A stretch of 64,000 bases of DNA from contig BRKX01000006.1 in NCBI GenBank assembly GCA_026008535.1, positions 34,150,664-34,214,663 of the forward strand, in the 5' to 3' direction. The translations under genes and the position numbers were made by a program. Within the stretch, counting starts at the first letter, position 1. Each line of letters begins with the position of its first letter. The notes beneath the pieces are model-generated. The model was not told the DNA's origin. It did not search any database and saw only the letters and a list, made by a program, of their open reading frames with translations. This document shows positions 54,861-64,000 of the stretch, piece after piece. The stretch comes from Perilla frutescens (taxonomy: Eukaryota; Streptophyta; Magnoliopsida; Lamiales; Lamiaceae).

Positions 54861-55560
54861 ATTGGTCTCTGTACTTCTTTTGACAACTAAAGAAGCTCAT
54901 TGATATTGTGGAAACTGAAACCAAAAGTTCCACGCGTTTTCCATAAAAGATGAATTTTCTCAACAGGGTGAGCTTTCTCAATGCAGTTGTGGATACAACT
55001 GCATTGCCTCTGGTGATGATCAGAGAACCACAACTAAAACTGAGGCAGAAGCTGATTCCGACCACTCCCACAATAAGGAGTAAAGGGAAGGCCAAAATGG
55101 CGAAGTCAGTAGTTCAGTCAAGCTATGACTCAGATGATGTCTTTCGCGCCATTCAGAGATACAAATCTTGTTAAGAAGGGGATGATGGGAGAAAGGACTA
55201 CATGAAGAGTCCAACTGAACAAAGAGCAGCATCACTGACTCATTCTGAGACGGTTGAGAAGCTAGCTATTAATACCGATTATAGAGCATCAGCTGGATGA
55301 GGGCCAAGAGACTGGAGAGCATCCGCTGATTGCAGAGAAGACTCAACGATATGCCCAACAGGCTAAGAAGCAGCAGCCGGGCAAGGTATCTAAGCAGTAC
55401 AAAAAACTGATCGAAAGCATGAAAGATCAGGTAAAACGGCTCTCTGAGTCAATTCTGCAACTGGAATAATTCCCTAGAACTGAAGAATTTGAGGAAGATT
55501 CCTCTAAGAATAAGGACATTCTAGACAGTTAAAGAAGAGACAAGAAAAGAAGAACTAATA
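54861..55560 (+). pseudogene. SIRE 3' ORF, middle and C-terminal part, third copy
   Basis: WSLYFF, a stop, QLKKLIDIVETETKSSTRFP corresponds to DWSSFLFKQLKKFVDIMERE of the ORF at 13150. Then ALPLVMIREPQLKLRQKLIP, a basic TIRSKGKAKMAKSVVQ linker and SYDSDDVFRAIQRYKSC to 55174. Further SIRE-like words follow with many stops. The N-terminal part is missing left of 54861. Confidence 0.6.
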
Positions 55561-55914
55561 ACAAGAAAGACTAGAGGCCAATCAAACTAATATGAAGCCC
55601 TAAGAATAAACTTCTTGTAATTTCAGTTTGACATCTTTTCTTACTAAAATCCTTTTGCCTTAAAGATTTAAATGTCTTGTCAAATATTTACTTCGCACCT
55701 TCCTACCATTGAAAACCTGACAAAGGCATTTAAGGCAAACAAACAAAAGCAAGGGACACAAACTTTTCAAAGATATATGAGTAACTTTATCACTCATAAA
55801 TCAATTCAGATCTAGTCCCTCTTGTAAAAGAAGAGACACAATCATTTTCCCGAAATCATTCAAAGAGTCTATTCTCACTTTCATCTCTCTCAAAATTCCA
55901 GCCAACTTTCTTTA
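55561..55914 (+). other. SIRE inter-ORF spacer
   Basis: No gene seen; AT-rich. A direct sequence similarity to other SIRE spacers is weak. Confidence 0.5.
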
Positions 55915-56833
55915 ATGGCAGAATTCCTCAGTTCCCCCAACACATTCAAAAACCAGATGATGAGAGATAAATTCCTTGAAAGAAAGAAATTCCAGGATAT
56001 TCTTCAGAACTAAAATGGCCAAAATCGGGTGTGTGAATTTCTCCTCCAAGCACATGGATTCTTCACTACCTGGAAACACCACCCAACCCAGATTCTTCAG
56101 ACAAAATTGGGTGTGTGAATTTCCCCTCCAAGCACAAATCAGTGCTGATGGCAAGGAAATTACATCAGTCATCTCCGACTGGATTCCCAAGAGAGGAAGC
56201 ATCCATCTTCACTCACTCAAGAAGAAAAGGCTAACAAAAGGCAATACAAGTGCCACATCCTCAACTACCTCAACCACCAATGCCGTTCTGTCACCAGTCT
56301 CAAAGAATGGATCAACAGCTGACTTCCAAGACTATTCTGATCCAGATGAGCTTATTCCATTCATCGAAATTCCTCATTCAGATTATGGAGCTGACTACTT
56401 CTGGAGAACTTGCCCTCCTCTCCAACTGATAGAAGAAGATATTCGCACTTTCTACAGTGGTGAATGTGCAGCCAAAAATGCACAAAAAGAGGTAACCAAT
56501 TTACTTCATACTCAATTCACATTTGTGGCTAAGCAAGATCAAGTGCTTTTTAAGCATCTTCATTGGTACTTCTACTGGTACAACTGGAGAGATTCAATGT
56601 CCATCCAGTCTCATTTCTTGATCACTGCTTTTCACGGCATGAGTTTTTGGCAAAGAGAAGAAGTTTGGAGTTTAAAATGGATAGGGTCTTCAAATCCATT
56701 TCCTCCAACTATTGTGCAAGTAAAGAGGATTATGAGTCATAGATTGACCAACAAAATTCCTCCAACTACCCTACTTGCCGAATTGGAAGTGACATCAAGG
56801 CTCAAGAAAAAGCAAGAGCACAGCAGCAAGTGA
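55915..56833 (+). CDS. Open reading frame of 285 codons in SIRE 3' region, unknown product
   Basis: The longest uninterrupted frame of the window, 55976-56833, with an ATG at 55915 in another frame. It has WIPKRGSIHLHSLKKKR, a Ser/Thr-rich TSATSSTTSTTNAVL linker, then DELIPFIEIPHSDYGADYFW, IEEDIRTFYSGECAAKNAQK and FKHLHWYFYWYNWRDSMSIQ, with aromatic residues frequent in the last part. I do not recognise a domain. By position it is part of a SIRE 3' region, and an inherited open frame of this length is unexpected among so many broken ones. A 31-bp direct repeat (GGGTGTGTGAATTTC.CCTCC at 56027 and 56109) lies near its start. It ends 108 bp before an LTR-A insertion. It could be a C-terminal segment of the 3' ORF or an acquired sequence. 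Confidence 0.5.
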
Positions 56834-56941
56834 TCTGCACAACCAGCCATGCCTGCCGAAAACTGAATTTTGATACTCTGTCAAATTAGTTAGATGAGCC
56901 AACTCGACCAACTGAACCTGCAACTGCATAGATGCACCGAG

Positions 56942-58361
56942 TGTTGGCTTTATATACTAGAGCACTTGTCGTTTGTATACATTATTGATGATGTTTTATG
57001 ATGATATAGAATGAATACAATTGCAGTCACTATTTGCATTTCAATTGTTATATTTACATGCATGTTCACTATAGTTACATTATAAATGATATGGTATGGG
57101 TGAACACATGGTTAGATCATATCATCGGTTCCTTGTAATGTATTAAAGAGCCCACGGCTTAGTTAGCCCTGAACCCACCATCGGTACACCGTAGAATAAT
57201 CTGATAGTTGGTTTATATAGACTAGCTGATTATTTTAGTACACGGTCAAGTGTATTGAGGAGGATCTACTTAGGATTCTATTTTGTATTTTGACCTTAAA
57301 TGAAGGAATAAGAATCCACGAAGTTCGAGTTCTTAACCCCTATATGTTGGCGGACATATACGTGTAGTGTTTGCAGCTTTGATTTATCAAAGGGTGAGAT
57401 TCTTTTATAGAATTAATAATCTCGATATCTTGAATTGTGACATTTATATTTATGATAGGTCGTGTAATAAGTAGGGGTACCGTGTCGTGGTGCGCCAGGT
57501 TGATGATGTCCTCTTGAGAAAACACAAGCTCATGTTGAAACCCTGCAGGTGGAATTTATTCCATACATGAGTAAAACTTCTGTGGTACTACTCAAGGATA
57601 AGACATTTATTAATTATAGCTGTGAGAAGCTTACATAATTAATTAATTGGCATTATAACTTAAACACGGGGAATGGTTGGACTAAAGGAGAAAGCATATT
57701 CAGAAATATGTATTAAATTGGCAGGTTAGTATTGTTTCTTTAGTAGAATAAAAATAATACTTAATTTATTTAATTATATCCTAAGTTTATTGGATATTAG
57801 AAAATAAATAAATTAGCAGGCCAATTTAATATTCTTCTAGATCCTTGTTGCAGCCTAATATGACTTTCATGGACTGGAGATGGAAAAAGAGATAGAGGCC
57901 CAAGCCCAGTAGTTATTGGGCTTGATAATTTCGACCACTTCCCCTATAAATAGGGAGGTGGGGATCGAAATCATGAGTGTTACAATTCAACTCTCTTTTG
58001 TTCTCTTTATCTCCACAGTATCCATACTTATCTATTACATTTCAGCCCACCCTTAATCTAGATACAATCCGGGAATACAACAGAAGATCAAGGAGTGGAA
58101 TAGCATATGGGGACGTTGATTGTCATACACACAACATCGATATTAGACCTTTAATTTTGTCCTCAACCCGTCGTTTAATTTGTAAGTTCTTTTTCGGTAT
58201 TCTATGTTTCCGCTTTAGTAGAAACGAAACTGGCTATCCATGTTAATTGAACTTGATTAATTAAAACATATGTGTTGCATAAAATTATGATCTACATGAC
58301 ATTAGGATTAATGAACATCCAATTAGATCATGCGGTGGTTCAATTCGAAAAAACCCCAACA
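56942..58361 (+). repeat. LTR-A 5' LTR, fourth locus
   Basis: TGTTGGCTTTATATACT...CCCCAACA, 1420 bp. Collinear with 14233-15696 but clearly diverged. Confidence 0.88.
57928..57971 (+). promoter_or_regulatory. LTR-A TATA box inside a palindrome (copy B)
   Basis: Outer arms ATTTCGA (57928-57934) and TCGAAAT (57965-57971) are perfect. Inner arms CCACTTCCC (57935-57943) and GGGAGGTGG (57953-57961) pair with a single T-G wobble. The 9-base loop is CTATAAATA, the TATA box. Confidence 0.75.
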
Positions 58362-59095
58362 ACTGGTATCAGAGCAGGTTTTGGCACTGTTCTAGATTAA
58401 ATCCTAGGGTTAATTCGAAATATATGTATAAATTTGAAGAAATACTTATGTTGCTTATTTTTTCTGATTTATATGTTGAGGTATTTCGAATGGTGGTGTT
58501 TAAAACTTGGATGAATTTTTGATGTACTTCAAAAATTCTAGTTTTGAGGAACCCTATGATTTTCGATATACACTATAGTAGATTTGGAATGGTTTTTGAT
58601 GTTATCAAAATTTTCAGATTTAATTAATGTAGGTTTCGAAAATTTTAGATTCAAATTCAGGTGAAATTTTCATTTTTATCAAAAATTCAAATTTGTGATA
58701 ATCTATGTATTTTTCGATCATAATATTATTATATTTGGAATAGGTTTTTGATGACATCAAAATTTCCATATTTAATAAGTAACATGTTCGAAAATTTGAG
58801 TGTCAAATTTTTCAAAAATTTGAGATTCAAGTTCCCTATTTTTGTTGATGTTATTTTCGATCTATACAAATTAATTTGGAGATGTTTTTGATGAAAATCA
58901 AATTTTCAGATTTATTTGGTGGGAGATTTCAAAAATAATGTGTATTAGATTTGGAGATGGTAATTTTTTATGTATATCATAAGTTATCTAATTCTAATCT
59001 AGATAGATTTAAAAATAGACTATTAAATTTGGAAGAATTTGAAGTGGATCAAATTTTCAGATTTAATCTTCTCGTTATTTTCGAAATTAAAGCTT
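58362..59095 (+). other. LTR-A PBS and hairpin-bearing leader (truncated)
   Basis: PBS TGGTATCAGAGCAGG at 58364, the unmutated initiator tRNA-Met type. The leader has TTTTGATG-TT-ATCAAAA-type hairpins near 58515, 58590, 58745 and 58885, as in the 15840-17165 leader. It breaks off near 59095; gag and pol of this copy are missing. Confidence 0.75.
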
Positions 59096-59285
59096 CTATT
59101 GTCTATGTTCTTTCTAAGTTCAAAACCTAGAGAGGCATTTAACTTCTATAACGCTTCCTCAGGTGATCTGGGATTTTTGTCAGGCATTCACCGGCTGGTT
59201 GTAATGTCTTGACTTTTATAACGCTTCTTTCATGATTCATGATTAAGATGAGCATCCCTCCCTGCTTAGAACTTCTTTAGCTCTA
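59096..59285. other. Unassigned junction sequence
   Basis: Contains a direct repeat ACTTCTATAACGCTTC / ACTTTTATAACGCTTC (59140 and 59212). Not clearly part of either neighbour. Confidence 0.4.
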
Positions 59286-60976
59286 TGTTGGTCCCGGACG
59301 AGTTGATATCAGTTTAGGGAGAGGTGAATAAACTGATTGAAAACTTTTTACTTCAAATGCCGAATAATAGGGCCCTTTGATCAGTTAAGACTAATAGGTG
59401 CAAATTGTGTGAACTTGTGTATAGTTTAAAGATATGAAATAATCAAAACAATACAGCACACAAGTGATTTATAGAGGTTCGAAGTCTCAAACTTCTACGT
59501 CCTCGCTTCCTTCCGCAGAAGGGCAACTTTACTATATAACTTGAGTTTCTTTACAAATTACACAATGAAGGACAGTTGGTTGAACCTGGTAACTGCTCGC
59601 TACCTCAGCGGGTTGACGGCTCACACTTGAAGTTCCTAACTGCTCGTTAGGAAGGTAGGTGCTATTATCATCTTTACAAGGTTTTAGATCTCTTTCGATC
59701 TTCAAGAGGTTAGTCTTGAACAGAGGGTATCAACTGATGTGCTCCTTCAATTGAGCTGGGTAGTTGATCGTTGTATAGCTAAAACTGAGAAGGCTGCCCT
59801 GGCTGGATCGTCAACAGCTGGCTGAATATCTTGACTCTTTGAATTCTTCTTCTCAGTTGCACTCTCGCAGTTTTTATCAGATGCTAAACTTGAGCTAAGT
59901 GGGAGAGAGAAAGAAAAGCTCTTCCTTGAATATTTCAAGAATGTATATGCGAAAGTTGTGGAGGCGAAGAGTGTTTAAAACTCTAATTCACTCGTCTTTT
60001 ATAGAGGAGTGATTTTATGACCGTTGAGTTCCATTGATCGGTGGCTCTGTTGGCTCATCAATGGCAGATGGTCTTTATTGATCGCTGGAGCTTTTGGTTG
60101 AAATAGCCATTACTTTGTCAATCGATCTTCATTGAATATTTAATTCCAGGATCTTCGTTGAAGCATTTATTCCAAGATTCGCCGGTTTGAGCAACAACTC
60201 CAGAGTTCTCTGCTTTCAGTTTTTAGCAGTTTTGAGTTCCAGTTAGCAGTTCTGAACTTGTCTGTTCAGTTCGGCTATTACTCCAGTTTGTAGTTTTGAG
60301 CTTGTCAGCTCAGTTTGGCCGTTGCTCCAGTTGGTAGTTTTGAGCTTGTCAGCTTAATTTGGCCATTGCTTCAGTTGACAGTTTTGAGCTTGTCAGCTCA
60401 GTTTGGCCATTGCTTCAGTTGGCAGTTTTGAGCTTGTCAGCTCAGTTTGACCATTGCTGCAGTTGGCAGTTTTGAGCTTGTCAGCTCAGTTTGGCCATTG
60501 CTCCAGTTGGCAGTTTTGAGCTTCGTTTCTCCAGTTCGACTGATCTCAAGTTCTTGGCTAGCTTGTCAGCTTGAGTAATCATAAGCTGGATGACTTCAGT
60601 TCTGGCTTTTAGCTGATCTGTCTTGTTTACTTCAGTTTGGCCATCAGTTGGATACTTTCAGTTTAAACCGATCTCTTATCAGTTCCTTCAGTCTTAGTCG
60701 ACTCTTTTCTCCCTCAGCTTAGCTGACTTATTTGTCAGTTTGTTTCGACTGGTTCGACCTTTGACTCCTCAGTTGAGTTGAATTCTGACTGGATGACGTA
60801 TCATTCAGCTTGTAGACCATACTCCAGATTGGTTGACTTTGGCTTTATTTGAGTTCCTTTTTGATGCTCTGGATTGGTCATCTCAGATCTACAACTTTTT
60901 TTAGTCAGTTTTTCATACATAATTTTGATATCTCATCAAAACCTAATCTAGAGGTTCCTTGATAGTTTTCCTAACA
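59286..60976 (-). repeat. SIRE 3' LTR, reverse strand
   Basis: The minus strand begins TGTTAGGAAAACTATCAAGG at 60976 and ends GGGACCAACA at 59286, 1691 bp. It aligns with 1319-3640 at both ends but has a different internal repeat array. Confidence 0.82.
60205..60540 (-). repeat. 44-bp tandem repeat in SIRE LTR (about seven units)
   Basis: Successive GTTTTGAGCTTGTCAGCTCA (or variant) units start at 60249, 60293, 60337, 60381, 60425, 60469 and 60513, each exactly 44 bp apart. Each carries TTTGGCCATTGCT and CAGTTGGCA. Outer units are more diverged. Scattered CAGTTG/CAGCTG words continue to about 60790. Confidence 0.9.
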
Positions 60977-60991
60977 ATTTCCCCCTTTTTG
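60977..60991 (-). other. SIRE polypurine tract
   Basis: Minus strand AAAAAGGGGGAAAT directly before the LTR start. Confidence 0.8.
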
Positions 60992-61337
60992 ATGATGTCA
61001 AAACTTTGTCGATGATGATGGAAAAACTGTAAATCTATGTTTGATATACATACTTTAGTTTGCTTAAGTATATTCTTAAAATCAGAGCAAATTTGATTCA
61101 TGATATTCATTCAAGTATCAAAGCATTCAAGGTATACATGAAATTCAAGTATTAGAGCATTTTAGACCTCAAATTTCAGAGCATTTTTTCATTTTGGGCA
61201 TGCTTTCATTTAAGTATAGAGCATTTAAACTTCAAGTATCAGAGCATTATAAACATAATCAAGACTTGATTTGAGACATGATATTTGAAGTATGTATTAT
61301 ATATTCACTTAAAGTGTATTATATCCGGGATTTCAAT

Positions 61338-63033
61338 TTACTTCCTGAAACTGCTCATTTTCTTTTTGCTCGATTCTCCTCTTTCTTGGACTCCTTGTGT
61401 TCTCCATGGTTCCCCCTGAAGTTGATCTTCCCCCTCATGATGAATTTCTCTTTGAATCTGATCCCAAAGAGTCAAGCATCCATCATCATATTGTCCATCT
61501 TCCCCCTTTTTGGCGTCATCCAAAAGCTGTGATGGATCGCATGATGGTATTGACAAGTTTGGCAAGAAGGTGAAGGCAGTTGCCAAATTGTCATCATGGA
61601 CTGAGGGAACTGAAGAAATTGGCATGGACGAGGAGAGCCATGCATAGGCTTCTTCAGTTGTCATGAACTGACCTTGATCAGAGGTGAGAGAGACTTCTTG
61701 CTCTCCAAAGTTCATCGAGGCCAAAGTTGGTGAATATCTCATCGATTGAAGCGATGGGTAGATCTCCAAGAAATGGTGTGCATGATGAGTTGGCTAGTTC
61801 GTTGTCGGGAAGATGAGCATCGGCTGGTATACTGAGCTAGATTCACTTGATCATCGAATCCATTATCTCCGAGAGTGTTGGTGGTGAGGAGAGTGGATGA
61901 TTCATCCAATTTCTACTCCATGTTCCTTCGTTGATCCAGAAGGTGGATCCACGGGTGCGGATGAGGTGGAACATTGTTGTCTCATCCAGTTAGAATCACC
62001 ATATGTGGTACTGAAGGTACCGTCTCAGTTGCACGAATAGAGATGGGTCGGTGCCCTCAATGAGACCGAAGCAGCTGCTGAGCTGATGGTCTAAAACTGC
62101 TTCAAACTCAACCTCAATGGAGTCGTGATTAACTAAGGTTAGAGGTTGGGAGCTGGCTGATATTGTAGGCTGATCACTCAGTCTTGAGAGAGGCTCGCTC
62201 TCAATCAGCAGCTGTCTTTCGTCAGATGAGCTGACGGGTGCTTCCAAAGGTGCCTTTCCATGACCTGAGTCGGAAGGTCCTTGTTGACGTAATCGCTTCG
62301 GGATCTGATGGCAGTAGATAGTTGGGAGCATGTCCCTTCTTCCGAGTTGCTCACCAGTTAGGATGACCTCATCAAGCTGGCTTAGAATGATGTGGCTTAT
62401 GCGACCTATAAACCCGACCTTTTCTCGAAATGAGCTAGTTGAGGGATTATATTCCGCTCGCTCTACATTTGCTCGCAGTTAAGCAAGAATGAAAAAGGCC
62501 AAGTTGGCTTTACATCCGAAATATAGAGCGGCCGTGAGATGTGCTTTCAGCTCGGAGAACTAGACCGTCTCAAAGTTGCCATGTAGGATATGACCGGTGA
62601 TATCCAAGAGTTAGATGATCTCACTGGGCATGCTCTCCTTTAGCTTGTGTGAACAGTCATAATGGTACACGTGAGGATGCTTCCAAATACCCCACAGTGT
62701 GTATTTACACGGCAGATTCAGTTCCATTACGTCTGGGCCATCGCCGGGGAGGGGAAGGGTAGACATCATCGTATCTTTTTTCACCATGATCACTTGATTC
62801 TGGATGGTGGAGATGATGTTGTTGCCAGAGATGGTTGCATTGTAGTAGAGCTCTGTAACTTGAGTAGGTATGTTCATGACTGGCATTAATGTCAAGAATG
62901 GCAGCAACCCGGTTACCTCCAATGGCCGATAAATTCTTTGAAAGCTGTCTGCACCTAGACGTGCATTAAGAAGCTCTAGATTTAGATTCTTATCCTTTTT
63001 CATCTTGCGCTCTAGCGATTTGACATTTACCAT
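61338..63033 (-). pseudogene. SIRE 3' ORF (plant transposon-protein-like), fourth copy
   Basis: Open from 63033 to 62611: MVNVKSLERKMKKDKNLNLE, LEVTGLLPFLTLMPVMNIPT, QVTELYYNATISGNNIISTI and HVYHYDCSHKLKESMPSEII, in the same order as the ORF at 47038. After decayed sequence the 62331-61996 frame gives DSIEVEFEAVLDHQLSSCFG and LFVQLRRYLQYHIW. 61769-61338 gives SVHDDNLATAFTFLPNLSIP and LLDDAKKGEDGQYDDGCLTL with an LWDQIQRE end. One frameshift separates the last two. No membrane or signal segments. Function unknown. Confidence 0.7.
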
Positions 63034-63722
63034 CTAAAATGGGGGCTTCATATCTGCAAAGAGATGTTGTTCTTGTTTAGATATGCAAGTGAGTTGAGAG
63101 GAGAGAGAGGGCTTGCAGGTGATCAAAGCAAGAGTGAGAAAGAGTTTGCGGATGATCGGAGCCTTCATCTCCTTGCACATATTTATTTCAGCTTTGCATG
63201 TAGGAATCGAGGACACTCGATTGCTTCTCTTAGCTGATCAGTTATCCGATTTGATGGATGATTAGCTGAATTAATGATGCATGCATTCCAACCGTTCGAT
63301 CGTGTGGTAACTTTATGATCTTGTGGCTGAGAAGAAGCAATTTTGAAAATGGGGTAGTTGCCATAAATAGCAAAATATTTTATGCAGATCTTGCTATTTA
63401 TATCTCATTAGAAAATTATATTTTCATTTTCGTCTTTGAAGAGTTGATTTAATATCGAGACAGAGATATAAATGGCAACTTGTGAGATAGAGCCCTATTT
63501 TGAAATTGTAGCCATTGAATATAATATAAGAAATTTCATAATCTCAACGGTAACAATTTAATTATGATAAGGTTTGAAAAATTGAAAAAAAACTTATCCG
63601 GATTCAGTTGGGATACAGTCCAACTGATTGAATGCTCAGCGGTTGGATGATCAGTTCAGTCTTGGTTCTCAGTTGTTGCTGATGAGTTGGCTGAAGCTGA
63701 AGCTGTAAATGAACTGAATTGA
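63034..63722 (-). other. SIRE inter-ORF spacer, reverse strand
   Basis: Contains TATTTATGGCAACTACCCC (minus strand, about 63376-63353), shared with 46736. No gene seen; the small frame 63216-63034 is leader sequence. Confidence 0.55.
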
Positions 63723-63971
63723 TCAGTTGGCTTGATCAGTTGCTTGGCTTTCAGTAGACAGTTTCCGCTTCTTGAAGGGCCTAGCTGGACTGGCTTCACT
63801 GCTTCCTTTGGAGGTAGTTTTGTTCTTTGGTAGTTCAGGCCTTACTGTTCTCCTGGCTTGGCGAAGGTGAAGCTGGATGGCAACTGACGAGTTTTTCATC
63901 CTTTGACTAAAGGATTGTGAAGTTCCCTTTGGGAATGATCGAAACTGATCATTTTTCATAGGCAATTGCAC
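63723..63971 (-). pseudogene. Basic tail of a SIRE 3' ORF, runs toward the right edge
   Basis: RQARRTVRPELPKNKTTSKG and RPFKKRKLSTESQATDQAN are Lys/Arg/Ser-rich, like the basic linker at about 55030-55110. KKRK could be a nuclear-localisation-type patch. It ends TGA before 63722. It may be the end of a first 3' ORF lying upstream of the one at 63033, giving two ORFs after pol in this element. Confidence 0.45.
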
Positions 63972-64000
63972 ACCTTTTGAGCTAGATGTGAGCAGTGGAG

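Larger units (their letters stand above)
59286..64000 (-). mobile_element. SIRE-type Copia retrotransposon, reverse strand, 3' part
   Basis: On the minus strand from the right edge: a basic 3' ORF tail (63971-63723), spacer, 3' ORF (63033-61338), PPT and LTR (60976-59286). The body and 5' LTR lie beyond 64000. Confidence 0.8.

Overview
This window is eukaryotic, from a plant genome that looks like a eudicot. Every coding trace I recognise belongs to a plant transposable-element lineage: SIRE/Maximus-type and other Copia elements, Athila and chromoviral Gypsy elements, gag-only LTR elements, a LINE and a CACTA end. I found no convincing host gene, rRNA or tRNA gene, or CRISPR array. The style of the ORFs downstream of pol in the SIRE copies hints at an asterid, possibly Lamiales, but this is a weak inference. 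Almost all reading frames carry stops or frameshifts, as expected of old, silenced heterochromatin.

Layout. 1-421 is a LINE ORF2 remnant. 422-1318 holds two opposed pieces of one Copia LTR family ('LTR-A'). 1319-13825 is a SIRE-type Copia element: 2.3 kb 5' LTR, PBS, gag, pol and part of a 3' ORF. Its gag is split by a 5'-truncated chromovirus (integrase tail plus 3' LTR, about 4595-7330). 13826-41543 is an Athila-type Gypsy element that has received further insertions. An LTR-A Copia element sits in its 5' LTR (14233-23123, TSD CTATT). A reverse-strand chromovirus solo LTR sits in its gag (25159-27488, TSD CCTTG). A reverse-strand gag-only LTR element sits in its pol (29776-34421, flanked by GTATTA). 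A CACTA end sits in its 3' LTR (41544 onward).

After the Athila element: CACTA remains and unassigned DNA (41544-43037); a gag-protease LTR element without RT or integrase (43038 to at least 46025); a SIRE 3' ORF (47038-48653); a reverse-strand LTR-A Copia element with gag-pol (48884 to about 54470); an LTR fragment (to 54860); another SIRE 3' region with the longest open frame of the window (285 codons, 55976-56833); an LTR-A 5' LTR plus leader (56942 to about 59095); and a reverse-strand SIRE 3' end running off the right edge (59286-64000).

The main unexplained signals are structural. (1) In every LTR-A copy that spans the promoter, the TATA box lies in the loop of a palindrome whose arms differ between copies yet stay complementary. 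(2) The LTR-A leader carries a series of short TTTTGAT/ATCAAAA hairpins. (3) A CpG-rich module with shared words occurs in the LTRs of two unrelated Gypsy lineages, in opposite orientations, and again inside the Athila element. (4) SIRE LTRs carry lineage-specific tandem arrays (60 bp in one, 44 bp in the other). (5) Two gag-bearing elements lack RT and integrase and must have relied on other elements. All coordinates and similarities come from reading the sequence by eye; no alignment or database search was run.
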